NCBI GenBank assembly: GCA_030587405.1
Contig: JAUQZD010000066.1
Span: forward strand, 1-64,000
DNA length: 64,000 nucleotides
Reading direction: 5' to 3'
Source: Candidatus Freyrarchaeum guaymasense
GTDB lineage: Archaea; Asgardarchaeota; Jordarchaeia; Jordarchaeales; Freyrarchaeaceae
Positions within the stretch are counted from its first letter, which is position 1, and each line of letters opens with the position of its first letter. The position numbers and the translations under genes are program-made. A model generated the notes under the pieces. It worked only from the letters and a program-made list of their open reading frames with translations. It was not told the DNA's origin and did not search any database. Of the stretch, positions 26,103 through 33,966 are shown piece after piece.

Positions 26103-26933
26103 ATGAAGGCTTCTCAAGAATCATCTAATGAAACTGTTGAATCGGAAGCACAACGGATAATAGAGCAGCTCTCCCCAGTAAGAGAGCAACTAGTTCGTTC
26201 CATACTCTCACGCTTCCCTATGAGAGGTCTAGAACAAATACTGCGTGAGGCGTTCGACAGCGCAGTCACAGAGAACATAAGTATTTTCTCTTCTCTTCTA
26301 TCTACTGAACTCCCTCAAGAAGCAACACTTCCTGAAGCAGCTCCTCCTGAAAATAGCCAATCCCTTCATCCTCGTCAATCCATCCAACAGGATTTGCAGG
26401 TTGCCCTCCCTGAAAAGCCTCAATATGCCGATATGCAAGGAGACACGTTAAAATCTATTACTTTAGAAAAAGCTAATAATTTTGAGAAGGCTATTTCGGA
26501 AGGGAAAATAAGTGAGCGAGAAGACGTGGAGAGTGAGGTCTCTCGGCTGAGAAAAGAAATCGATAGGCTAGTCCTTGAGTTGAAGGTTAGGGATAGGAAG
26601 ATTCGTGAGCAAGAGAGGCTCATAGCCAACATGAAAGCCATGGCTGAGCAGGGTGCCCTTAAACCCTCACTGGGACAGCTAAAGCCTTCATTAGCTGCAA
26701 TTCATCCTTCCCATGAAACATTGCAATCCCTCTGGAGCCGAATCAATAAGCTTCTTGAGAAAGACCCAAAATTCAAAATTTTACGCCTCTTAATGATCGC
26801 TCACGACCTTACTCTAGATAAAATTTACCAAACCCTTGGTGTCCCAAAACAGCTGGTGGCACGATACCTTGAAGAGTTAAAGGACGCCGGGCTAATACAG
26901 GTCATAGGAGACACCGTGAGCCTAAAACTCTAG
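26103..26933 (+). CDS. Coiled-coil protein with C-terminal winged helix
   Basis: 276 residues. N-terminal helices (IIEQLSPVREQLVRSILSRF), a Pro/Gln-rich linker (about 75-105), a coiled coil (VSRLRKEIDRLVLELKVRDRKIRE) and a terminal winged helix: LWSRINKLLEKDPKFKILRL, LTLDKIYQTLGVPKQLVARY, LEELKDAGLIQVIGDTVSLKL. The protein ends exactly at the wing with GD...KL, like the protein at 19364-19999; I read them as related in architecture. ATG follows GGTG by 6 nt. Converges with arvC (4-nt overlap). Confidence 0.65.
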   Translation: MKASQESSNETVESEAQRIIEQLSPVREQLVRSILSRFPMRGLEQILREAFDSAVTENISIFSSLLSTELPQEATLPEAAPPENSQSLHPRQSIQQDLQVALPEKPQYADMQGDTLKSITLEKANNFEKAISEGKISEREDVESEVSRLRKEIDRLVLELKVRDRKIREQERLIANMKAMAEQGALKPSLGQLKPSLAAIHPSHETLQSLWSRINKLLEKDPKFKILRLLMIAHDLTLDKIYQTLGVPKQLVARYLEELKDAGLIQVIGDTVSLKL

Positions 26934-27244
26934 AGGGAATCACTAAACTTGTTCTTCGCTAGGTTCTGAAGCGAAATCCTGTATGCCCCCTCTCTGTCCG
27001 AGACTATTAAGGGCTTCCCTTGAAGTAGTGCTTCAAGGTCTATTTCGAACACGCCTCTACGCAGTATTTTCACAGTTTCAACTTTTTCCCTCGCCTTCCC
27101 CCTCTTACTTACAAGCGTAACATCGTTTCCCTCACCCTCAACTCTTACAAGCTTAAAAACACTTGAACCACAGATTGGACAGCTTAGCTCCTCCCTATTA
27201 GGCGGGATCTTTTTCCCACAGACAGCACATACATTGTAAATCAC
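26930..27244 (-). CDS. arvC: OapC/ArvC-family zinc-ribbon protein
   Basis: About 104 residues. A zinc ribbon CAVCGKKIP...CPICGSSVF occupies the N-terminus, followed by a beta-rich domain with KILRRGVFEIDLEALLQGKPLIV. The family (formerly DUF2072) is encoded beside the ArvA GTPase in many archaea. In Haloferax the ArvABC set has been linked to extracellular vesicle formation. GTG 27244 lies 6-7 nt after AGGAGGGG, just behind the arvB stop. Confidence 0.8.
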   Translation of the reverse strand: MIYNVCAVCGKKIPPNREELSCPICGSSVFKLVRVEGEGNDVTLVSKRGKAREKVETVKILRRGVFEIDLEALLQGKPLIVSDREGAYRISLQNLAKNKFSDSL

Positions 27245-27246
27245 TG

Positions 27247-27567
27247 TTAAACCCCTCCTAGGCACCCCCCAAGCATCAGCGAAATCAAGTCTCCCTGCCT
27301 CGCTACTTCGACGACGTTGGACGGCGCCACAACGGTGATCTTCCCCTTCCTCCTTTCCTCATTAAACGTGACAACCTCTATTCCGCAGAACTGCTCACAA
27401 TCTATTTCCATCATTGTCTCTTTAATGAGTTCAGCCTGCTCCTCAGGTTTCAACCTTTCCTCCAAAACTAGAATCGCGTTTCCCTTAACTCTCTCAAGAA
27501 TCATCCTCGCTTTGTCCTTCGGCCTCATCCTCCGAGTAATGCGCTCCGGGACTATATCTATACGCAA
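27247..27567 (-). CDS. arvB: OapB/ArvB-family protein (DUF2073)
   Basis: 106 residues: IDIVPERITRRMRPKDKARMILERVKGNAILVLEERL as a continuous N-terminal region, then EQFCGIEVVTFN and a glycine-rich end LISLMLGGCLGGV. Matches the DUF2073 family that sits between the ArvA GTPase and the ArvC zinc ribbon. TTG start, 6 nt after GGGAGGTG. It probably forms a complex with the GTPase; biochemical activity is unknown. Confidence 0.82.
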   Translation of the reverse strand: MRIDIVPERITRRMRPKDKARMILERVKGNAILVLEERLKPEEQAELIKETMMEIDCEQFCGIEVVTFNEERRKGKITVVAPSNVVEVARQGDLISLMLGGCLGGV

Positions 27568-27580
27568 GTTAACACCTCCC

Positions 27581-28186
27581 CTAGCACTCCTCAGCTATCG
27601 CCCTGTAGAGCTCTTCTATGTTGTCGCCTCTAAGCGCAGACACGCATACGACTCTATGGTTTGGAAAAGCCTCCTTCACCAGTTCTGGACGCGCCTCTGG
27701 AAGATCGATCTTGTTAGCCACCAAAACAGTCGGTATCTTCTTCGCCTCTAAATTACCTAGTATCACAAGGTTCACTTGGTCGTATGGCGCCTTAGTTGAG
27801 TCGAACACCGTCAACGCCAAGTCAATGCTATCAAGCCATTGAATTGCCTCTATAACCCCGCGCGTCGCCTCCTTAGCTCTCTCAATAGCCTCCTCCTCGC
27901 TCAGGCCATACCTTACGAACTCCCTGTAATCCACCTTACTCGCTACTCCTGGCATGTCAACCAAGTCAACGTCGATGCTTTTTCCATTAAACCTCACGTT
28001 AATGTGTTCTGCAATAGTAGCTCTTCTCGTTTCATGGGGTATCGGAGAAACCACGCCAATTTCCTTCCCCGCAAAATCTAAAGATATCCTGTTAGCAAGC
28101 GTCGTTTTGCCAGCATTAGGCGCACCATAAACGCCCAAAACCAAGCTTTGCTTCTTCTTAAATATCCTTGAAATCTTGTCCAGCAA
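27581..28186 (-). CDS. arvA: Era-like small GTPase OapA/ArvA (archaeal vesiculation GTPase)
   Basis: 201 residues. G1 GAPNAGKTT (about 20-28), Thr-rich switch ETRRATIAEH, G3 DMPG, G4 NKID, G5 SALRG. The family is an archaeal TRAFAC GTPase encoded with DUF2073 and a zinc ribbon. In halophilic archaea its homologue is required for extracellular vesicle production. TTG start after GGAGGGAT. First gene of arvA-arvB-arvC. The host also has a Rab-like GTPase, so two different membrane-related GTPase systems may coexist. Confidence 0.85.
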   Translation of the reverse strand: MLDKISRIFKKKQSLVLGVYGAPNAGKTTLANRISLDFAGKEIGVVSPIPHETRRATIAEHINVRFNGKSIDVDLVDMPGVASKVDYREFVRYGLSEEEAIERAKEATRGVIEAIQWLDSIDLALTVFDSTKAPYDQVNLVILGNLEAKKIPTVLVANKIDLPEARPELVKEAFPNHRVVCVSALRGDNIEELYRAIAEEC

Positions 28187-28353
28187 AGTTATCCCTCCAA
28201 TCCTCTCTTCCTTTAGCCAACTCCTCTCTAAACACGTTAAACATCAAAACATGATTCCTTCCACCTAAGTTTTAAGAGTACATGATATGCCAAAGATATC
28301 CAAATAATCTTTTTAAGAACATTTTAATCCCTATCAATCCGGGGTGCAACCTG

Positions 28354-28878
28354 TTGCGCTCAAAAAGAAGACTTGTACGGTCAGTATACAAAATAGTAGT
28401 TCTGCTGACCATCATATTTGGGCTGGTGCCGACTGGCCTCGGATCCCTGCTTGGAGCTAACGCCACAAAAATATACTTTACTCCTCTCTCGTCAACAGCG
28501 TCTTTCCCGCCTCCATGGGACACTTTCTACTATGCCTACCCTGTCCTACTAGGATATAACGGCTACATCCTAGATCTAAACGTGCTCCTACTAATTGACG
28601 TAAGAAAAGGCTCTCCATATGGTGAACTAGCAAGTAATGGCAGCTACGCATACGACACTGCCTTATTCATCTCACCCGGTACTCTAAGATTGCTGAATGT
28701 CTCCCTCTCTGTTCCCAGAGTGGAAATAGAAGCAGCGGCAAACGGCTCTCCTCTCTGGATGAGCATCACCACAGTAGCATGGTTCAGCACCTATTTCGCA
28801 GGAAGCATCCAAGTAATAACTCCAACGGTGATCAGAACTGTAATTCCACTGCACACCATACTTCCACACTATAAGTAA
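28354..28878 (+). CDS. Secreted or membrane-anchored protein, 174 aa
   Basis: Not recognised. After RSKRRLVRSVYK there is a 20-residue hydrophobic segment (IVVLLTIIFGLVP) and a small-residue site, a typical signal peptide or N-terminal anchor. The rest is beta-rich with Asn-X-Ser/Thr sites (NVSLSV, NGSYAY, NGSPLW). TTG 28354 lies 7 nt after GGGGTG; the frame is open to 28282 but without a ribosome site. Followed 5 bp later by the next membrane protein, so the pair is likely an operon. Confidence 0.6.
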   Translation: MRSKRRLVRSVYKIVVLLTIIFGLVPTGLGSLLGANATKIYFTPLSSTASFPPPWDTFYYAYPVLLGYNGYILDLNVLLLIDVRKGSPYGELASNGSYAYDTALFISPGTLRLLNVSLSVPRVEIEAAANGSPLWMSITTVAWFSTYFAGSIQVITPTVIRTVIPLHTILPHYK

Positions 28879-28883
28879 GGAAG

Positions 28884-29399
28884 ATGAGCAGGAAGGTGGT
28901 TCAACTGGCAAAAATGTTAAGTCTTTTTAAGAAGCCAATAATCGACGCGTCGTTTAGAGCATCCACAACTTTTCTACTTTCAGTTATTGCACCTATCACG
29001 GGAAAAAACTTAGCAGAGAAGCTAAACCTCTACGTTCGACTCTTTGACCCGGTAACAATAGCAGTGATAGGCTCTGTGATAACAGTCTTCATTTTCATAG
29101 AGCGATACTTCCATCACTCAAACCTTGCCGTAAGTGGAGTATTCGGTGCCTTCCGCCACTTCGTAGGGATCATATACCTGATAGTATTCGCGGAGATGTT
29201 GACCAGCATCAACATACCAACAACCCAAATACTGTACAACGCAGTAACCTTCATCAGCATAAACTACCAGCCAGTCATAACCCTAGCAGTAGCAGCATTC
29301 GCAGCAAGAATGATCCGCTACTCGTACCAAATAGTCTTCTACAAGGACCTGCAAAAACCTACATCTGAAGCTGCCACAATCCAAACTAACGAAACCTGA
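28884..29399 (+). CDS. Three-helix membrane protein, 171 aa
   Basis: Not recognised. Hydrophobic segments are visible at about 55-75 (VTIAVIGSVITVFIFI), 88-108 (FRHFVGIIYLIVFAEML) and 120-140 (PVITLAVAAFAARMI), with a soluble Thr/Glu-rich tail. No conserved motif was recognised. It is downstream of the secreted protein by 5 bp and upstream of ruvBL by 130 bp. Confidence 0.6.
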   Translation: MSRKVVQLAKMLSLFKKPIIDASFRASTTFLLSVIAPITGKNLAEKLNLYVRLFDPVTIAVIGSVITVFIFIERYFHHSNLAVSGVFGAFRHFVGIIYLIVFAEMLTSINIPTTQILYNAVTFISINYQPVITLAVAAFAARMIRYSYQIVFYKDLQKPTSEAATIQTNET

Positions 29400-29440
29400 C
29401 GCCACATAAACAAAAGTTCCTCCTCAGAAACTAGTTAACT

Positions 29441-29450
29441 TTATTTTTTT
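29441..29450 (+). terminator. Oligo-T terminator candidate
   Basis: TTATTTTTTT about 42 nt after the stop of the membrane-protein gene; a T7 run of the kind that ends archaeal transcription. Confidence 0.35.
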
Positions 29451-29529
29451 AATCTCTATCTTTCCTAATGGAGAAAAACCAACTTTAGCTCTGTTTTCCT
29501 TCAATCTTAAAATCAGTGGAGGTAAGATA

Positions 29530-30900
29530 ATGGTGGCGATCAGAGAGGTTACCCCGAGACGCTTCGAAAGAATAGGTGCCCACTCCCACATAAAAGGCCT
29601 AGGTCTGAAAGGTTTGAAAGCAGAAATGATGGCAGACGGAATGGTAGGCCAAACAGAAGCCAGAGAAGCCGCTGGAATAATTGTTCGAATGATAAAGGAA
29701 GGGAAAATGGCTGGTAGGGCCGTCCTCCTAGCAGGCCCTCCGGGAACGGGGAAAACCGCCATAGCAATAGCTATCGCAAAGGAGCTTGGCCCAGACGTAC
29801 CAGTAGTAATGATAACAGGGTCAGAAATATACTCTGAAGAAGTCAAGAAAACAGAAATACTCACACAAGTCCTCAGGAAAGCCATAGGAGTCAGAATACA
29901 CGAAATGAAGAAAATCTATGAGGGCGAAGTAAGAGACATTGACATCACAATGACCAAAAACCCGTACAACCCCTACCAGCAGATCCCACAGTCCGCCAAA
30001 ATAACACTCGCAACCAAGGACGAGTCAAAAACATTCGAAGTAGGGCAAACCATAGCCATACGCCTAATTAATGAAGGCGTAGCTAAAGGAGACGTAATAA
30101 TGATCGACGCCGAAACAGGCAGAGTTACTCGATTAGGGAAATCGGAATCTTCACTAGCTAAACATTACGACATCGAGGCGGAACAGCCAGTTCCCGTTCC
30201 ATCAGGCTCCATACTTAAAGAAAAAGAATTCATTTACACTCTTACCCTCCACGACCTTGATGAAATAAACGCCAGAAGAAGCAGCTTCTCCATCTTCAGC
30301 ATATTCGGCGGAGGCAAGGAAGAACGAGAAATCGACCCCGAAATACGTGAAAGAGTAAACGAAATGGTCAAAAACATGGTCGAAGAAGGACGAGCCGAAA
30401 TCCTACCCGGCGTCTGCTTTATAGACGAAAGCCACATGCTAGATATCGAAGCCTACAGCTTCATAGCCAGGGCAATGGAATCAGAACTAGCACCAATAAT
30501 AATACTAGCATCTAACAGGGGATTCGCTAAGATAAGAGGAACGGAACTCATATCCCCTCACGGCATGCCTCTCGACCTCCTAGATCGCCTCCTCATAATA
30601 AACACCAGACCTTACACTGCCGACGAAATCACGGAAATTCTGAAAATACGAGCTAAAGAAGAAAAAATAGAACTTGAGGAAGACGCCCTCCAGTACCTAA
30701 CAGAAATCGGCACCAAGTCAAGTCTCCGCTATGCAGTACAGCTCCTAACACCTAGCATGGAACACGCTAGGGAACAAGGGCGCTCAAAAATAACGAAAGA
30801 AGATGTACAAGCAGTAGAAAAACTCTTCTCAGACGTCAAGCGCTCAGCCAATTACGTCAGAAAACTAGAGCAAGAATTCATGGTCTCGGAGCCAGCATAA
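29530..30900 (+). CDS. RuvB-like AAA+ ATPase (TIP49/RuvBL, pontin/reptin family)
   Basis: 456 residues, normal RuvBL length. N-terminus IREVTPRRFERIGAHSHIKGLGL is highly typical. Walker A GPPGTGKTA (69-77); the inserted OB-like domain II lies about 125-240; Walker B is FIDESHMLDIE (about 297-307), where eukaryotic proteins have DEVH; sensor 1 LASNRG; sensor 2 region SLRYAVQLL. In eukaryotes RuvBL1/2 act in chromatin remodelling and in assembling large complexes; archaea carry a single homologue of unknown role. Third positions are strongly C/A biased up to its end. Confidence 0.95.
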   Translation: MVAIREVTPRRFERIGAHSHIKGLGLKGLKAEMMADGMVGQTEAREAAGIIVRMIKEGKMAGRAVLLAGPPGTGKTAIAIAIAKELGPDVPVVMITGSEIYSEEVKKTEILTQVLRKAIGVRIHEMKKIYEGEVRDIDITMTKNPYNPYQQIPQSAKITLATKDESKTFEVGQTIAIRLINEGVAKGDVIMIDAETGRVTRLGKSESSLAKHYDIEAEQPVPVPSGSILKEKEFIYTLTLHDLDEINARRSSFSIFSIFGGGKEEREIDPEIRERVNEMVKNMVEEGRAEILPGVCFIDESHMLDIEAYSFIARAMESELAPIIILASNRGFAKIRGTELISPHGMPLDLLDRLLIINTRPYTADEITEILKIRAKEEKIELEEDALQYLTEIGTKSSLRYAVQLLTPSMEHAREQGRSKITKEDVQAVEKLFSDVKRSANYVRKLEQEFMVSEPA

Positions 30901-30993
30901 GCGTCAAAAACCAACCCCCTTAACAGAAACTTTTTTAGGATATTCCTTTCCTCAGAAACTTTTGAATTAAACAGTCCAAGTGTGGAGATTACG

Positions 30994-31533
30994 TTGCAAC
31001 CTGAGAACGAATACTCATATCTCTTCAAAGTAGTTGTCGTGGGCGATGGCGGCGTCGGGAAAACATCCATTACCATGCGTTTCAGCCAGGGGATATTCCG
31101 AGAATCCTATAAGATGACGATTGGAGTGGATTTTGCCGTTAAGACCATTGAGGTTGATACGCCTTTTGGGAGAAGGCTTGTTAAGTATCAAGTGTGGGAT
31201 CAGAGTGGTCAGGAGCGCTTTGCTCATATACGGCCTTTATATTATCGTGGGGCGATCGGCAGCCTTTGTGTTTACGATGTAACTAACTATGAGTCGTTTG
31301 AGCATTTGCCGTCGTGGATTGAGGAGGTTGAGCAGTATTGTGGCGATATCCCGATGATTCTGGTTGGGAATAAGCGTGATCTTCCTCGTTCGGTCCCGCT
31401 TGAGGACGCCCTTGAATTTGCTATTAAGAGGAACCTACTTTATTTTGAAACTAGTGCTAAAACCGGTGAGAACGTCAATGAAGTTTTTGCCGATCTTGCT
31501 AGGCTTATAATCCTTTCACGTAGCCAAGTGTAG
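30994..31533 (+). CDS. Rab/Ras-like small GTPase
   Basis: About 179 residues. G1 GDGGVGKTS, switch-I region YKMTIGVDFAVKTIEV with the conserved Thr, G3 WDQSGQERF (eukaryotic Rabs have WDTAGQERF), RPLYYRGA, G4 NKRDL, G5 ETSAKTG. This Rab-family signature is typical of Asgard archaea and eukaryotes. No C-terminal Cys for prenylation; it ends LSRSQV. TTG 30994 is 6 nt after GGAG, so the GTG at 30982 is probably part of the leader. The C/A to G/T third-position switch occurs near 31,090, just after the P-loop. Confidence 0.92.
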   Translation: MQPENEYSYLFKVVVVGDGGVGKTSITMRFSQGIFRESYKMTIGVDFAVKTIEVDTPFGRRLVKYQVWDQSGQERFAHIRPLYYRGAIGSLCVYDVTNYESFEHLPSWIEEVEQYCGDIPMILVGNKRDLPRSVPLEDALEFAIKRNLLYFETSAKTGENVNEVFADLARLIILSRSQV

Positions 31534-31608
31534 CCTTATTAAGCTTCTCTTAAAGGGGAGGGAAAAATTTAAGTTATGTTTCTGTTTTGCTGTATGCTGG
31601 TGTCTGAT

Positions 31609-31791
31609 TTGAAGGTGTTCACGTGTTCATTTTGTGGTAAAGACATAGAGCCTGGAACTGGCATACAGTACGTGAAACGTGACGGCTCTGTTTTAAGGTT
31701 TTGCTCAAGCAAGTGTCGGAAGAGCATGCTTAAGCTAAAGCGGAAGCCTCGTAAATTTAAATGGACGCGTTTTTATGAGAAAGCTAGGTAA
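31609..31791 (+). CDS. rpl24e: Large subunit ribosomal protein L24e
   Basis: 60 residues from TTG 31609 ([10 protein letters not shown]), 6 nt after GGTG. Zinc ribbon CSFCG...CSSKC and the basic tail [19 protein letters not shown] identify L24e. The frame extends to ATG 31576, but family members start at the KVFTCSFCG segment. In many archaea L24e precedes NDK in the same direction; here NDK is on the opposite strand. Confidence 0.92.
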   Translation: MKVFTCSFCGKDIEPGTGIQYVKRDGSVLRFCSSKCRKSMLKLKRKPRKFKWTRFYEKAR

Positions 31792-31873
31792 CAACCTACG
31801 ACGCTTTGGAATTTTAATCTTCTTAGTTAATGTTTTCGTCTTTTTGGGGGTGGCGTTTGAAAATTTCTTGGAT

Positions 31874-31899
31874 ATAACGTTAAAAAATAACGTTAAAAA
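31874..31899 (-). terminator. Tandem oligo-U terminator candidate for ndk
   Basis: A 13-bp unit TAACGTTAAAAAA is present twice in tandem on the + strand. On the reverse strand this gives two T6 runs 30-55 nt after the ndk stop, an arrangement expected for archaeal termination. Confidence 0.4.
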
Positions 31900-31928
31900 A
31901 GATGAAGAATTTGATGAGTTAAGTATTT

Positions 31929-32576
31929 TTAATCTATTAGGCAGTTTTGAACTATTGCTTTTGCTAATTTGGTTACGTATTGACTATTAGTATGAGGGTT
32001 TTCTTCAAGTATTAACATTTCTATTTCTTCTTGTGCGCTTTCTGCTTCAATTTTTCCTTCTGAGAGGTTCTCGCAGATTTTTCTAAGTTTTTGAGTGTTG
32101 TCTCTTGGAGACTGGATCCATTTTTCAACGTATTTTTCTGCCTGTTTTCCGTTCTCTTTTTCTCCTAATTCTGTTTTGGTGAGCCAGATGGATAGTTCTC
32201 TTTCTGCTGTTTGAATGGAATCTGATGCGTGGGCTACGTTTACTCCCCCCCATATTCCATATTTTCCTCTGATCGTGTTTGGCTCTGCATTTTGGACTAA
32301 GGTTGCCCCTAGCAGCTTTCTTACGCCTTGTACAACATTTTCTCCTTTTACTTCCATGGCTACGACTGGGGCTACCATTATGAAGAAGACAAGCCAGTTG
32401 AAAAATGGTTTGCCTACATGTTCCTCGTAGTGTTGCTCTGCAAGTTTCCTGTTGACTTGTATCTCTGCAAACTTATGTATTTCGTAGCCTTCGTCAAGTA
32501 GTGCTTTTATGGTGTTTGCTCCAACGAAACGCCTAACGGTAGCGTCTGGTTTTAAGAGTACAAGTGTTCTCTCCAT
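31929..32576 (-). CDS. ndk: Nucleoside diphosphate kinase with C-terminal extension
   Basis: 215 residues. Phosphorylates NDPs through a His intermediate; NVAHASDS carries the catalytic His (about 113-120), and the N-terminus ERTLVLLKPDATVRR and PFFNWLVFFIMVAPVVAMEV fit the family. The 140-residue core is followed by about 60 helical residues (KIRKICENLSEG...ENPHTNSQYVTKLAKAIVQ-like), longer than the standard enzyme. ATG start. Convergent with L24e. Confidence 0.92.
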   Translation of the reverse strand: MERTLVLLKPDATVRRFVGANTIKALLDEGYEIHKFAEIQVNRKLAEQHYEEHVGKPFFNWLVFFIMVAPVVAMEVKGENVVQGVRKLLGATLVQNAEPNTIRGKYGIWGGVNVAHASDSIQTAERELSIWLTKTELGEKENGKQAEKYVEKWIQSPRDNTQKLRKICENLSEGKIEAESAQEEIEMLILEENPHTNSQYVTKLAKAIVQNCLID

Positions 32577-32602
32577 TTTTCCGCTTCCTTTAGTTACCTG
32601 TT

Positions 32603-33022
32603 TTACTCTAATGGGTTCACTTCTACTTCAATTGTGTTTTTGAGTTTCCCCAGTTTCTCCTCGACCTCGGTTAGTGGAACCTTACTTTCAGTGCAGTCGA
32701 CTATTAGGTACGCGTCCGACACACCCGTTGTGCTTGGGGGAATTAGCGTAGTGTGTATGTTTATCCCCATTTCTCCGAGGGCGGTGGCTATTTCACCCAG
32801 CGCTCCGGGCTTATCAAGCATTCTCACTTTTACTTCGGCGAGCATTCTCTCCTCTTTAACTATCGGGTACGCTACGAAGTTCATTTTGTTGATGTCTGCG
32901 ACTATGAGTAAGCGTGTTCCTTCCTTAATTTTGAGGGCCTCCGCTATGTTTGATGGTATGTTCATCATCGTGTCCTTCTTGACGTCAACGAACTCTGTTA
33001 TGTATGCCTTCTTATGATTCAT
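32603..33022 (-). CDS. AbrB-type plus ACT domain protein
   Basis: 139 residues. Residues about 8-55 look like a swapped-hairpin AbrB/SpoVT DNA-binding domain (MMNIPSNIAEALKIKEGTRLLIVAD), and residues 65-139 are an ACT domain (AEVKVRMLDKPGALGEIATALGEMGINIH). This suggests a ligand-sensing transcription regulator, perhaps for amino acids. ATG after GGGGGTT. The target is unknown; the divergent radical SAM gene 130 bp away is a candidate. Confidence 0.75.
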   Translation of the reverse strand: MNHKKAYITEFVDVKKDTMMNIPSNIAEALKIKEGTRLLIVADINKMNFVAYPIVKEERMLAEVKVRMLDKPGALGEIATALGEMGINIHTTLIPPSTTGVSDAYLIVDCTESKVPLTEVEEKLGKLKNTIEVEVNPLE

Positions 33023-33153
33023 ATTAACCCCCTCACATTATTCCATGTACGCTTAAGACACGTATGTCTTGGAGATGCTTAATATTTAAAAGTGTTTTTT
33101 GAAGTGTTCTTGAATGGTTACATGAGCTAATTCGCTTCTTGGCGGTGTGCTTG

Positions 33154-33960
33154 ATGAAGGTTTTAGTGTCAGGTGTCGTTGAGCTTAGCTTGGTAGACTA
33201 TCCTCGTAACCCTGCATTAGTCATATTCGTTCCAGGGTGCCCTTTCCGTTGCCCTATGTGTCATAACTGGCGTATGCTCGAGGTTAAACCTGAACATGAA
33301 AAGGCCTTTGACGAGCTCCTTTCAAAACTGAAAAGAGCTATTGACGCGGTTGAAGCTGTTAAAGTATCTGGAGGTGAACCCACCCTTTACCCTGATTTCT
33401 TGCGTGGCTTATCCGACTTCTGCAAGGAGAATAGTCTCCTTTTCGGGTTTGACACTAACGGGTACTTTCCGGAAGTGGTGGGAAACCTGCTGGGGCATGT
33501 AGACTTGGTCTCGGTTGACGTTAAGGCAGCGTTTAATGACCCAGACCTGTACAGCAAGGTTATAGGTGTTAACGCCGGCGCCGAAGCTATTAAGCGCCTC
33601 AAGAAAACTTTAACCCACCTTTTCTCGAGCAGTGTTTACGCTGATCTCAGAACCACCTTTATTCCGACGGTTAATGATAAACCGGAGCACATGAGGAACA
33701 TTGGGGAAACACTTCTTAAGCTGGGCTACGGTGAGAAGGCTGAAAGGGGTGAAGCAAGCTACACCCTGCAGGAGTTCGAGCCAAACCTTGCTTGGAAGGA
33801 TGAAATGAAACGGTTAAGGAGGCCTACTCTGGAGGAGATGGTTGAGGCAGGCAAAGCTACCGGGATACCGAACGTTTACATTAGGAAGCAGGACGTAGGG
33901 TTTATGGCTCCCCTCGAATCGCTCTTAGAGCATCGCCCTCAGAAAATAGGTTTAATCTAG
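33154..33960 (+). CDS. Radical SAM activating enzyme (anaerobic RNR-activase type)
   Basis: About 268 residues. 4Fe-4S motif CPFRCPMCHN (CxxxCxxC), preceded by ELSLVDYPRNPALVIFVPG, then VKVSGGEPTLYPDF and GFDTNGYFP. This is the short NrdG2-like group (anaerobic ribonucleotide reductase activating protein). The reductase itself is not in the window, so the activated partner is unproven. ATG 33154 follows GGCGGTG; an upstream TTG at 33139 is less likely. Confidence 0.82.
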   Translation: MKVLVSGVVELSLVDYPRNPALVIFVPGCPFRCPMCHNWRMLEVKPEHEKAFDELLSKLKRAIDAVEAVKVSGGEPTLYPDFLRGLSDFCKENSLLFGFDTNGYFPEVVGNLLGHVDLVSVDVKAAFNDPDLYSKVIGVNAGAEAIKRLKKTLTHLFSSSVYADLRTTFIPTVNDKPEHMRNIGETLLKLGYGEKAERGEASYTLQEFEPNLAWKDEMKRLRRPTLEEMVEAGKATGIPNVYIRKQDVGFMAPLESLLEHRPQKIGLI

Positions 33961-33966
33961 AAGTAT

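Noticed and set aside
31775..31990. 71-codon + strand frame after L24e
   Set aside because: Overlaps L24e and the end of ndk, lies in a T-rich stretch containing a tandem repeat, and has no ribosome site; hydrophobicity comes from base composition.
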